Source: Pseudonocardia bannensis (GTDB lineage Bacteria; Actinomycetota; Actinomycetes; Mycobacteriales; Pseudonocardiaceae). From it: a DNA stretch of 58,644 bases. This document shows, piece after piece, positions 51,192-58,644 of this stretch (positions are counted from its first letter, which is position 1; each line of letters opens with the position of its first letter). A program made the position numbers and the translations under genes. Below the pieces are notes generated by a model that was not told where the DNA came from, did not search any database, and saw only the letters and a program-made list of their open reading frames with translations. The stretch is from NCBI RefSeq assembly GCF_012911875.1, contig NZ_JAAXKZ010000022.1, positions 1-58,644 on the forward strand. The letters are read 5' to 3'.

Positions 51192-52171
51192 GACCGTTTC
51201 ACGAGCCCGGCGACGATCTTGGGCAGCGCGCCGGCACCGGTGGCCGGGTGGTACTCCTCGGCGGTCCGGGTCAGCGCCGCGTGCTCGGCGTCGGTGAGCG
51301 TGATGTCCGCGGCGGCCGCGTTGCTCTCCATCTGCGCCACGCTCGACGCGCCGGGGATCGCCAGCACGTTCGGGAAGTGGATCACCCAGGCCAGCGCGAC
51401 CTGGGCCGGGGTGGCGTCGTGCGTCTGCGCGACGTCGCGCAGGGCGTCGAGCAGCGGCCGCGCCGCCTGCAGGTTCTCCGGCAGGAACAGCGCGTTCGCC
51501 GAGCGCACGCCGCCCGACGGCCGGTTCGTCTCGTCGTAGCGTCCGGACAGCAGGCCCTGCGCGAGCGGGCTGTACGCGATGATCACGTGGCCGGTGCGCT
51601 GCGCCCACGGCAACATCTCCCGCAGCGGCGCGCGCGAGACCAGGCTGAACTGCACCTGGTTGGACAGCACCCGGGAGCCGTAGGCGACCTCGCTGCGCTG
51701 CCAGCGCTGCAGCGGGTAGTTGCTCACGCCCACCTCGTCGACGATCCCGACGTCGTGCAGCGCGCGCATGCCCCGCATGGTCGTGCTGTCCGGGACCAGT
51801 GGGTTGGGCTGGTGGACCTGGTAGAGGTCGATCGTCCGGACACCGAGGCGCTGCGCGCTGGCCACACCGCGCTGCTCCACGACGCCCGCCGTCGGCAGCA
51901 CCGGGAAGACCTTGCTCGCGACGACGACGTCGTCGGTGCCGCCCGACTCGCGCAGCGCCTGGCCGAGGATCCGCTCACTGCGGCCGAAGCCGTAGATCTC
52001 CGCGGTGTCGAACACGGTGACGCCGAGCTCGCGGGCCCGCGCGACGATCCGGCCGGCCTCGCGGTCGGCGTAGTCCCCGCCGTAGCCCCACTCCCGGGAG
52101 CCGAACTGCCAGGTGCCCAGGCCGATGGCCGAGTAGCGCTTCGTGGTTCCGATGTTCTCGAGGTAGCGCAT
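51188..52171 (-). CDS. Aldo/keto reductase
   Basis: A 327-residue AKR barrel. Catalytic Asp and Tyr in TVFDTAEIYGFGRSER (about 51-66), Lys in VVASKVFP and His in LYQVHQPNPL are all present; the NADPH-binding end reads IPGASSVAQMESNAAA, the family's usual form. It resembles the YajO/Kv-beta-like group acting on a range of aldehydes. ATG 52171 (MRYLENIG) is preferred to a GTG five codons earlier. Divergent from the copper amine oxidase, whose aldehyde product could be a substrate (inference). Confidence 0.85.
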   Translation of the reverse strand: MRYLENIGTTKRYSAIGLGTWQFGSREWGYGGDYADREAGRIVARARELGVTVFDTAEIYGFGRSERILGQALRESGGTDDVVVASKVFPVLPTAGVVEQRGVASAQRLGVRTIDLYQVHQPNPLVPDSTTMRGMRALHDVGIVDEVGVSNYPLQRWQRSEVAYGSRVLSNQVQFSLVSRAPLREMLPWAQRTGHVIIAYSPLAQGLLSGRYDETNRPSGGVRSANALFLPENLQAARPLLDALRDVAQTHDATPAQVALAWVIHFPNVLAIPGASSVAQMESNAAAADITLTDAEHAALTRTAEEYHPATGAGALPKIVAGLVKRS

Positions 52172-52294
52172 CGGCTCAGTGAACACCGTGATCCGGGGGG
52201 TGGTCGCGACGAAGCGCCGGATACATCCGGATCACCCCTGGCGTGACCGGCGTCATGCGGGGCAGGGTGGGGAGGCCCCTCAGGAGGAGACGTC

Positions 52295-54226
52295 ATGACC
52301 GTGACCGAGCCGGCAACGACGCCGGACACCACGCTCACCCACCCGCTCGAACCGCTGTCCGCCGCCGAGATCAGCGCCGCGGCCGACCTGCTCCGCGCGG
52401 CCGGACACATCGGGCCGGCCTCCCGGTTCGTCTCACTCGTGCTGCGCGAACCGGCCAAGGACGCCGTGCTCGCCCACGACGCGGACGGCAGCCCCGTCGA
52501 CCGCCAGGCGTTCGCGGTCGTGCTCGACAAGTCCGACGGCCGGACCTACGAGGCCGTCGTGTCGCTCACCGACCGTGGCGTCGTGAGCTGGGAGCACGTG
52601 CCGGGCGTGCAGCCGCAGGTGATGCTCGAGGAGTTCTTCGAGTGCGAGGAGATCGTCAAGGCCGCGCCGGAGGTGCAGCAGGCGCTGCGCGACCGCGGCG
52701 TCACCTCGTTCGACGGTGTGATGGTCGACCCCTGGTCGGCCGGGCACTACGGCGACGAGCACTCCGGCCGGCTGCTGCGCGCGCTGGTCTGGATCAAGAT
52801 CGGCGGACCGGACGACAACGGTTACGCCCACCCGGTCGAGAACCTGGTCGTCTACGTCGACATGAACGCCAAGCGGGTGGTCGACCTGCAGGACCACGGC
52901 GTCGTCCCGATACCGCAGCAGCCGGGGCCGTACACGCCCGACGCGCACCCACCGCGCACCGACCTCAAGCCCATCGAGATCACCCAACCCGAGGGCACGT
53001 CCTTCCAGGTGGACGGGCACGAGGTGCGCTGGCAGAAGTGGCGGTTCCGGATCGGCTTCACCCCGCGCGAAGGGGTCGTGCTGCACACGGTGCGCTACTC
53101 CGACGGCGACCGGGAGCGCTCGATCCTGCACCGGGCCTCGCTCTCGGAGATGGTCGTGCCGTACGGCGACCCGGCCCCGACGCACCGCCGCAAGAACGCC
53201 TTCGACGCCGGCGAGTACAACATCGGCACCCTGGCCAACCCGCTGGAGCTGGGCTGCGACTGCCTGGGCGAGATCCGCTACTTCGACGGTGTGATCGTCG
53301 ACGGTGACGGCAACCCGCTGACCATCCCGAACGCGGTGTGCCTGCACGAGGAGGACTACGGCCTGCTCTGGAAGCACACCGACTTCCGCACCGAGAAGAC
53401 CGAGGTGCGCCGCTCGCGGCGGCTGGTGATCTCCTTCGTCGCCACGGTGGGCAACTACGAGTACGGCTTCTTCTGGTACCTCTACCAGGACGGGAACATC
53501 GAGTTCGAGGTCAAGCTGACCGGGATCCTGTCCACCGGCGCGGTGGCACCGGGCACCACGCCGACGCACGGCCAGTTGCTCAACGCCGACGGGCTCTACG
53601 CGCCGATTCACCAGCACGTGTTCAACATGCGGCTCGACTTCGACGTCGACGGCGTGGCCAACTCCGTCTACGAGATCAACACCGAGACCGACCCGCCCGG
53701 CCCGGACAACCCGATCGGCAACGGCTTCCGGACGGTGGCCACCCTGCTGGGCACCGAGCAGGCGGCGCAGCGGAGGGTCAGCCTCGATTCGGCGCGGTAC
53801 TGGAAGATCGTCAACCCGCACGTGCCGAACGCCGTCGGCGAGCCCGTCGGGTACGTGCTCAAACCGCACGGCACGGTCGTGCCGTTCGTGCAGCCCGACG
53901 CGAGCGTGATGAAGCGGGCGGGATTCATGGCCCAGCACCTGTGGGTCACCCCGCACTCCCCCGCCGAGATGCACGCCGCGGGCGACTACCCGAACCAGCA
54001 CCAGGGCGGCGAGGGACTGCCACGGTGGACGGCGGCGGACCGGAACGTCTCCGACACCGACGTCGTCGTCTGGTACACCTTCGGCACCCACCACCAGGCG
54101 CGGCTCGAGGACTGGCCGGTCATGCCGGTGCAGTACGTCGGCTTCTCGCTGCAACCCTCGGGGTTCTTCGACCGCAGCCCGGCGCTCGACGTGCCACGGC
54201 CGGCGAACGGGCACTGCGGGAGCTGA
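52295..54226 (+). CDS. Copper-containing primary-amine oxidase
   Basis: A 643-residue copper amine oxidase that turns primary amines (for example tyramine or phenylethylamine) into aldehydes, H2O2 and ammonia. The topaquinone precursor is Y388 in TVGNYEYGF; the copper ligands are the HxH of IHQHVFNMRLDFDVDG and a later His in FGTHHQARLEDWPVM; the catalytic-base region YFDGVIVDGDGN precedes them. Length and lack of signal peptide fit the cytoplasmic Arthrobacter-type enzymes. RBS GGAGGAG before ATG. No dedicated aldehyde dehydrogenase is beside it; the divergent aldo/keto reductase may replace it. Confidence 0.94.
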   Translation: MTVTEPATTPDTTLTHPLEPLSAAEISAAADLLRAAGHIGPASRFVSLVLREPAKDAVLAHDADGSPVDRQAFAVVLDKSDGRTYEAVVSLTDRGVVSWEHVPGVQPQVMLEEFFECEEIVKAAPEVQQALRDRGVTSFDGVMVDPWSAGHYGDEHSGRLLRALVWIKIGGPDDNGYAHPVENLVVYVDMNAKRVVDLQDHGVVPIPQQPGPYTPDAHPPRTDLKPIEITQPEGTSFQVDGHEVRWQKWRFRIGFTPREGVVLHTVRYSDGDRERSILHRASLSEMVVPYGDPAPTHRRKNAFDAGEYNIGTLANPLELGCDCLGEIRYFDGVIVDGDGNPLTIPNAVCLHEEDYGLLWKHTDFRTEKTEVRRSRRLVISFVATVGNYEYGFFWYLYQDGNIEFEVKLTGILSTGAVAPGTTPTHGQLLNADGLYAPIHQHVFNMRLDFDVDGVANSVYEINTETDPPGPDNPIGNGFRTVATLLGTEQAAQRRVSLDSARYWKIVNPHVPNAVGEPVGYVLKPHGTVVPFVQPDASVMKRAGFMAQHLWVTPHSPAEMHAAGDYPNQHQGGEGLPRWTAADRNVSDTDVVVWYTFGTHHQARLEDWPVMPVQYVGFSLQPSGFFDRSPALDVPRPANGHCGS

Positions 54227-54314
54227 TCGACGGCCGCACGGCGGCGGGTGGGGACCGGATGTCCGGATCCGCCCGGCCTGCCGTCGGGCGGCGCGTACGG
54301 CGGACGGCCCGGGA

Positions 54315-55370
54315 TCAGCCCGCGTGGTCGTCGAGGAAACGGTCCAGGTACGTCCAGGTCGTCCGGCGGGCCCGGCGCCCGGTGAGCACGCCGAGGTGCC
54401 CGCCGGGCGCCGTCTCGAACCGGACCTCCGGCGATCCGCTGAGCAGCCCGGCAACCCGCTGCACCGCGGCGAGCGGGGCGATCACGTCGTTGCGCCCGGC
54501 GACGACGAGCACCGGCACCGCGACCGCGGACAGCGGGATGCTGCGCCCGGCCAGCGCGAGCTTGCCGTCGGCGAGGTCGTTGTTGCGCAGCAGCAGGTGG
54601 TAGATCTGACCGAAGACCCGTCCCGGGTAGCCGTGCATGTTGTTCATCAGGTGGTCGACGGCCTCGATCTGGGCCAGACAGTCCCGGTCGTCGAGCCGCG
54701 AGAGCAGGGTCAGCGGCTTGGTGATCAGCTTGTCGACGGAGGTGAGCTGGAACGCCCAGCTCACCATGGGCGCCGGGAAGCTGCCGACGAGCTGGTAGAC
54801 CGCCGAGAGACCCCGGCCTCCGGTCACCGCCGCGAGCGGGCGCAGCGGCGCGACCAGCGGGACCGCCGCGATGTCCACGGGGCTGCCGATCGCCGTGACC
54901 GTGCGCACCGGGAGCGGTTCCCCCGCCTCGACGGCCGCGGCCACGGTGAGCAGGGCGAAGATGCCGCCGAGCGACCAGGCGACGAGGTGCACCCCGGCGG
55001 CGGCGTCCGCGGCGACCCGCCGGACCGCGTCGGGCACCACGTCGTCGACCCAGTGCTCCATGCCGAGGCGGCGATCGGCGAAGGAGATCGGGCGGTAGTC
55101 GATCAGGTAGACGGTACGTCCGGCCTGCAGCAGGTGCTCCACCAGCGAGCAGTCCCGGCGCAGGTCGTAGGCGAAGTCGGGAGCGCCCAGCGGGGGCACC
55201 AGCAGGACCGGCGCCCCGTCCCGGGCGGGAGCCTCGGGCAACGCGTCGTAGCGGTACAGCGTCGCGTGCGGGCCTGCCTCGATCACCGTTCGGGGCATGC
55301 GGGTCAGGTCCGCGACGCCACGGCGGATCACCTTGTCCCGCAAGTTCACCGCGGCCGCCGTCAGCCTCAT
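54315..55370 (-). CDS. Alpha/beta hydrolase of the PHA-synthase-like group
   Basis: A 351-residue alpha/beta hydrolase. The oxyanion strand is VLLVPPLGAPDFAYDLRRD, the nucleophile elbow is LVAWSLGGIFAL (Ser where class I/III PHA synthases have Cys in GxCxGG), Asp is in VVAGRNDVIAP and His in PGGHLGVLTGRRA, a block shared with PHA synthases (GHIGVL). The overall pattern, including TVYLIDYRPISFADRRLGME, matches PhaC-type C-terminal domains, but the serine suggests hydrolase or acyltransferase rather than polymerase. No PhaA/PhaB or phasin lies here. Convergent with the amine oxidase gene. Confidence 0.75.
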   Translation of the reverse strand: MRLTAAAVNLRDKVIRRGVADLTRMPRTVIEAGPHATLYRYDALPEAPARDGAPVLLVPPLGAPDFAYDLRRDCSLVEHLLQAGRTVYLIDYRPISFADRRLGMEHWVDDVVPDAVRRVAADAAAGVHLVAWSLGGIFALLTVAAAVEAGEPLPVRTVTAIGSPVDIAAVPLVAPLRPLAAVTGGRGLSAVYQLVGSFPAPMVSWAFQLTSVDKLITKPLTLLSRLDDRDCLAQIEAVDHLMNNMHGYPGRVFGQIYHLLLRNNDLADGKLALAGRSIPLSAVAVPVLVVAGRNDVIAPLAAVQRVAGLLSGSPEVRFETAPGGHLGVLTGRRARRTTWTYLDRFLDDHAG

Positions 55371-55456
55371 GGCCGGAGGGTATCCGGCCTGCCCGGGCCA
55401 TTACCGGCACGGCCGAGCCGTTCCGAGGTTACCGACGAGTATGTGACACTGCGCTC

Positions 55457-56602
55457 ATGCAGCGTGACATCTTCGACGCCGAACACGACGCCTTCCGCGA
55501 CCTCGTCCGCTCCTTCCTCGCCAAGGAGGTCGTCCCCTTCCACGAGCAGTGGGAGTCCGACGGTCAGGTCAGCCGCGAGGTCTGGAAGGCCGCCGGTGCC
55601 GCGGGCCTGCTGGGCACCGACGTCCCCGAGGAGTTCGGCGGCGGCGGGGTCGACGACTTCCGCTACAACGCCGTGCTCACCGAGGAGATCGCGGCGGCCG
55701 GGACGAGCGGTCTCGGCTTCCCCTTGCAGAACGACGTCGTCGCGCCCTACCTGCTGCGGCTGGCCACCGACGAGCAGAAGCGCCGCTGGCTGCCCGGGTT
55801 CTGCTCCGGGGAGATCATCACTGCGATCGCGATGACCGAGCCGGGCACCGGCAGCGACCTGCAGGGCATCCAGACCTCCGCGGTCCAGGACTCCTCCGGC
55901 GACTGGATCCTCAACGGCTCCAAGACGTTCATCACCAACGGCATCATGGCCGACCTGGTGATCGTCGTGGCGCGCACCGACGCGGCCGCGGGCAGCCACG
56001 GCTTCAGCCTGCTGGTGGTCGAGCGCGGGATGCCCGGCTTCGAGCGCGGCCGCCGGCTCAACAAGGTGGGCATGAAGGCCCAGGACACCGCGGAGCTGTC
56101 GTTCACCGACGTCCGGGTGCCGGCCGCGAACGTGCTCGGCGAGGTCGGGCAGGGCTTCATCTACCTGATGCAGAACCTCGCCCAGGAGCGGCTGTCGATC
56201 GCGGTCGGCAGCGTGGCCGGCGCCGAGGCCGCGCTGCGCCACACGGTGCAGTACGCCAAGGACCGCAAGGCCTTCGGCCGGCCGATCGGGAACTTCCAGA
56301 ACACCCGGTTCGAGCTCGCCGAGATGGACACCGAGATCACCATCGCCCGGGTGTTCGTCGACCGCTGCATCCGCGAGCACGTCGAGGGCGAACTCGCCAT
56401 CGCCGACGCCGCCAAGGCCAAGTGGTGGGCCTCGGACCTGCTCAAGCGCGTCGTCGACCGCTGCGTGCAGCTGCACGGCGGGTACGGCTACATGCTCGAG
56501 TACCCGATCGCCAAGGCCTTCGTCGACTCCCGGGTGCAGGCGATCTTCGGCGGCACCAACGAGATCATGAAGGAGATCATCGGGCGGACCCTGCTGGGCT
56601 GA
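55457..56602 (+). CDS. Acyl-CoA dehydrogenase
   Basis: A 381-residue flavoprotein of beta-oxidation or branched-acyl-CoA breakdown. The FAD/substrate signature is AIAMTEPGTGSDLQGI (about 126-141), WILNGSKTFITNG follows, ERLSIAVGSVAGAEAALRHT covers the middle, and the catalytic Glu is in IFGGTNEIMKEIIGRTLL at the C-terminus (about E373-376 region). YAKDRKAFGRPIGNFQNTRF is the second signature. Chain-length preference cannot be read. Upstream, an AT-rich TATGTGACACTG stretch just before ATG may carry the promoter. Followed by the DUF47-PiT pair. Confidence 0.92.
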   Translation: MQRDIFDAEHDAFRDLVRSFLAKEVVPFHEQWESDGQVSREVWKAAGAAGLLGTDVPEEFGGGGVDDFRYNAVLTEEIAAAGTSGLGFPLQNDVVAPYLLRLATDEQKRRWLPGFCSGEIITAIAMTEPGTGSDLQGIQTSAVQDSSGDWILNGSKTFITNGIMADLVIVVARTDAAAGSHGFSLLVVERGMPGFERGRRLNKVGMKAQDTAELSFTDVRVPAANVLGEVGQGFIYLMQNLAQERLSIAVGSVAGAEAALRHTVQYAKDRKAFGRPIGNFQNTRFELAEMDTEITIARVFVDRCIREHVEGELAIADAAKAKWWASDLLKRVVDRCVQLHGGYGYMLEYPIAKAFVDSRVQAIFGGTNEIMKEIIGRTLLG

Positions 56603-56615
56603 CCCCGGCGCGGCG

Positions 56616-56627
56616 GGGGTATACCCC
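56616..56627. promoter_or_regulatory. Palindrome GGGGTATACCCC before the DUF47 gene
   Basis: A perfect 12-bp palindrome ending four bases before ATG 56632, with one more G on the left. It occupies the ribosome-binding region, so a protein bound here could block both transcription and translation. G4/C4 half-sites around TATA recall CsoR/RcnR-type repressor sites, though in reversed order. Confidence 0.4.
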
Positions 56628-56631
56628 TGTC

Positions 56632-57264
56632 ATGGCCTTTCGGTTGACGCCCCACGAACGCGGCTTCTACCCGTTGTTCACCCGGGCGGGCGAGAACATT
56701 GCGACGGCCGCCGACCTGCTCACCAAGCTGGTCGCGGCCGAGCCCGACGCCCGCCCCGACCTGGCCCGGCAGGTCAAGGAGGCGGAGCACGCCGGGGACG
56801 AGCTGACCCACGAGATCATGGTCAAGCTCAACTCCTCGTTCATCACGCCGTTCGACCGGGAGGACATCTACCGGCTCGCGTCGTCGCTGGACGACGTCGT
56901 CGACGACATCGAGGAGGCCGCCGACCGGATCGTGCTCTACCGGCTCGGCGCCCTCCCGGCCGCCATGAACGTGCTGGTCGAGGTGCTGCAGCGGGCCGCG
57001 GCCGCCACCGCGGAGGCGATGCCGAAGCTCGAGACGATGTCGCAGCTGCGTGAGTACTGGGTGCACGTCAACTCCCTCGAGGACGAGGGCGACGGCGTGT
57101 ACCGGGTGCTGCTGTCGGAACTGCTCTGCCCACCCGAGGGCGCCGCGGCCGACGTGCTCGCCATCATCAAGACCAAGGAGGTCGTCGACATCCTGGAGGC
57201 CGCCCTGGACGCGTGCGAGACGGTGGCGAACACCGTCGAGAGCATCGCGATCAAGGAGGCCTGA
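56632..57264 (+). CDS. DUF47/PhoU-like phosphate transport accessory protein
   Basis: A 210-residue all-helical protein of the DUF47 (YkaA/Pit accessory) family: ERGFYPLFTRAGENIATAAD, QVKEAEHAGDELTHEIMVKL with SSFITPFDREDIYRLASSLD (the metal-binding E/D-rich stretch) and DDVVDDIEEAADRIVLYRLG, then EDEGDGVYRVLLSEL. PhoU-like bundles bind metal clusters and regulate the low-affinity PiT transporter. Its TGA touches the GTG of the pit gene (0 bp gap), the usual arrangement of this pair. Confidence 0.93.
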   Translation: MAFRLTPHERGFYPLFTRAGENIATAADLLTKLVAAEPDARPDLARQVKEAEHAGDELTHEIMVKLNSSFITPFDREDIYRLASSLDDVVDDIEEAADRIVLYRLGALPAAMNVLVEVLQRAAAATAEAMPKLETMSQLREYWVHVNSLEDEGDGVYRVLLSELLCPPEGAAADVLAIIKTKEVVDILEAALDACETVANTVESIAIKEA

Positions 57265-58260
57265 GTGGAACTGGCCGCGGTCATCGTGGTGATCGTGGTG
57301 GCCCTGGTGTTCGACTACACCAACGGCTTCCACGACGCCGCGAACGCGATCGCCACGTCGGTCTCCACCCGGGCGCTGGCGCCGCGGACCGCGCTGATCA
57401 TGGCCGCGGTGATGAACCTGATCGGCGCCTTCCTCGGCACCGAGGTGGCCAGCACCGTCGGTAAGGGGATCATCGAGGCGCCGCAGGGCCTGTCCGGGCT
57501 GGTGGTGGTGTTGTCCGCGCTGGTCGGCGCGATCATCTGGAACCTCCTGACCTGGTGGTTCGGGCTGCCCTCGTCGTCGTCGCACGCGTTGATCGGCGGT
57601 CTCGTCGGGGCCGCGCTCGCCTCGGCGGGCACCGTGCAGTGGTCGGGCGTGCTGGAGAAGGTCGTCATCCCGATGGTGGTCTCGCCGATCGTCGGTTTCG
57701 TGCTGGCCGCGCTGGTGATGATCGCGCTGTTGTGGATCTTCAAGGACGCCCGGCCCTCGAGGGTCAGCCGCGGGTTCCGGGTCGCGCAGACGCTCTCGGC
57801 CGCGGCCATGGCCCTCGGGCACGGTCTGCAGGACGCGCAGAAGACGATGGGCGTCATCGTGCTGGCGCTGGTCGTCGGCGGTTTCCACCAGGGCTTCGAG
57901 ATCCCCTGGTGGGTGGTGCTGCTCGCGGCCGGAGCACTGTCGGCGGGCACCTACGCCGGTGGGTGGCGGATCATGCGCACGCTCGGCCGGCGGATCATCG
58001 ACCTCGACCCGCCGCGCGGCTTCGCGGCCGAGGCCACCGCGTCGGCCGTGCTCTACACGACCGCGTTCGCCTTCGCCGCGCCGATCTCCACCACCCAGAC
58101 GATCACCTCGGCCATCCTCGGCGTCGGCGCGACCAAGCGGCTGTCCGCGGTGCGCTGGGGCGTCGCCGGCAACATCCTCGTCGCCTGGGTGCTGACGATC
58201 CCGATGGCCGCGCTCTCGGCCGCGCTCGCGTTCTGGGCGCTGCACCCACTGATCGACTGA
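57265..58260 (+). CDS. pit: PiT-family inorganic phosphate transporter
   Basis: A 331-residue membrane protein with about ten helices. The inverted-repeat signatures are DYTNGFHDAANAIATSVSTR (17-36) and GHGLQDAQKTMGVIVLALVV (about 190); LGLPSSSSHALIGGLVGAAL-type segment GLPSSSSHALIGGLVGAALA forms the other half. It carries metal-phosphate complexes in symport with protons. It is of the short bacterial type without a large central loop. GTG start follows the DUF47 stop directly. Confidence 0.95.
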   Translation: MELAAVIVVIVVALVFDYTNGFHDAANAIATSVSTRALAPRTALIMAAVMNLIGAFLGTEVASTVGKGIIEAPQGLSGLVVVLSALVGAIIWNLLTWWFGLPSSSSHALIGGLVGAALASAGTVQWSGVLEKVVIPMVVSPIVGFVLAALVMIALLWIFKDARPSRVSRGFRVAQTLSAAAMALGHGLQDAQKTMGVIVLALVVGGFHQGFEIPWWVVLLAAGALSAGTYAGGWRIMRTLGRRIIDLDPPRGFAAEATASAVLYTTAFAFAAPISTTQTITSAILGVGATKRLSAVRWGVAGNILVAWVLTIPMAALSAALAFWALHPLID

Positions 58261-58273
58261 GCGCCCGCACGGA

Positions 58274-58644
58274 TCAACCCAGCCCGGTGCACGCCTGATC
58301 GACGGCTTCGAGCGCGGCCACCGTCCGGGTCGCGTCGAGCCGGACCCTGTCCTGCGCCGGGTTCCCACCCGGCGGCAACCGATCACCGCCCTGGACGTCG
58401 AGGTCGTCGATGGCGGCGACGACCTCGGCCATCGCGGCGGCCAGCATGGCGTTCCGCGCCTGCGGCCCCGCGTAGGCGCCGCGGGGCGCCAGCAGGACCA
58501 GCGCCACCCCGGCCGGCAGCACCGGCCCGGCGCTGATCGTGGCCGCCGTCCGGCGCACGGTCTCCGCGGTGCCGGCGTGCCGGCGGCAGGCCGCCGCGTC
58601 GGGGTCGACGGGGGCCGACGCAGCGGACGGCGCGGGGGCCGGCG
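58274..58644 (-). CDS. Hypothetical protein, 5' end outside window
   Basis: Frame open from the window end to TGA at 58274. The readable part is Ala-rich with a Cys and helical stretches: DPDAAACRRHAGTAETVRRT, PVLPAGVALVLLAPRGAYAG, ARNAMLAAAMAEVVAAIDDL and a closing TVAALEAVDQACTGLG with a second Cys. It could be an exported protein with one disulfide, the signal peptide lying beyond the edge. An internal GTG at 58558 is not needed as start. I do not recognise the family. Convergent with pit. Confidence 0.5.
   Translation of the reverse strand, partial: PAPAPSAASAPVDPDAAACRRHAGTAETVRRTAATISAGPVLPAGVALVLLAPRGAYAGPQARNAMLAAAMAEVVAAIDDLDVQGGDRLPPGGNPAQDRVRLDATRTVAALEAVDQACTGLG

Noticed and set aside
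1..58644. CRISPR arrays, IS elements, prophage, biosynthetic megasynthases, tRNA genes
   Set aside because: Looked for repeat-spacer patterns, transposase motifs, integrases, PKS/NRPS motifs and tRNA TTCRANY arms on both strands; none found by eye.

Overview
The window is about 72% GC by eye, uses GTG starts freely and packs genes with 4-bp ATGA/GTGA overlaps. Its contents (DUF3099 protein, split NHEJ polymerase/ligase genes, a wax ester synthase, a tuberculostearate-type gene pair, and a block syntenic with mycobacterial Rv2228c-Rv2234) point to a mycolata-related actinobacterium, most likely Pseudonocardiaceae (inference, Pseudonocardia-like). I see no phage, IS element, CRISPR array, tRNA or rRNA.

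Layout. 0-4.3 kb: a minus-strand CO-dehydrogenase-style maturation pair (MoxR ATPase and CoxE-like VWA protein) with two small genes behind it, facing a CutR-like LysR regulator. 4.2-8.5 kb: dhaKLM, a PEP-driven dihydroxyacetone kinase whose DhaM carries a complete private PTS (EIIA, HPr, EI). 8.6-11.3 kb: aldo/keto reductase, tautomerase, AlkZ-like winged-helix protein. 11.3-13.7 kb: a decayed zone with an aconitase tail, a broken class E sortase, a capless phosphonatase-type HAD gene, a TPR protein and a glyoxalase-fold stub. 13.7-15.9 kb: DUF3099 plus ligase and polymerase of NHEJ in one overlapping operon. 16-21 kb: MFS exporter with a LacI-type operator and a five-copy N-terminal repeat, a membrane SGNH hydrolase, and a SulP anion transporter preceded by paired dyads. 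21-24 kb: RF3 overlapped by a MerR gene, then a probably leaderless MarR gene. 23.9-25.2 kb holds no gene I can support.

25.2-29.8 kb: cyclic-nucleotide-binding protein, S1C protease, and a three-domain PEP-synthase-like kinase resembling rifampin phosphotransferase. 29.8-34 kb: TauE/SafE permease and scattered partner-switching parts (HATPase anti-sigma kinase, MEDS sensor, STAS protein) around a wrecked ECF42-sigma/DGPF cassette. 34.2-34.6 kb: RNase P RNA, with promoter -10 and terminator, then another TauE permease and a shredded medium-chain dehydrogenase. 35.9-41.7 kb: histidine phosphatase, RNase HI, zinc-ribbon protein, Nif3-like protein and a CobC-like aminotransferase, then a low-molecular-weight phosphatase translationally coupled to a fructosamine kinase, a plausible protein-deglycation pair.

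41.7-50.4 kb: GNAT, a dihydroxypyridine-hydroxylase-like flavoprotein with an F420/PPOX protein, a ThDP enzyme, then lipid genes (wax ester synthase; methyltransferase and FAD reductase for 10-methyl fatty acids). 50.4-58.6 kb: dienelactone hydrolase, aldo/keto reductase, copper amine oxidase, PHA-synthase-like hydrolase, acyl-CoA dehydrogenase, and a DUF47-PiT phosphate/metal uptake pair. At least five genes here are visibly dead, so this is a chromosome with ongoing gene decay between conserved blocks.
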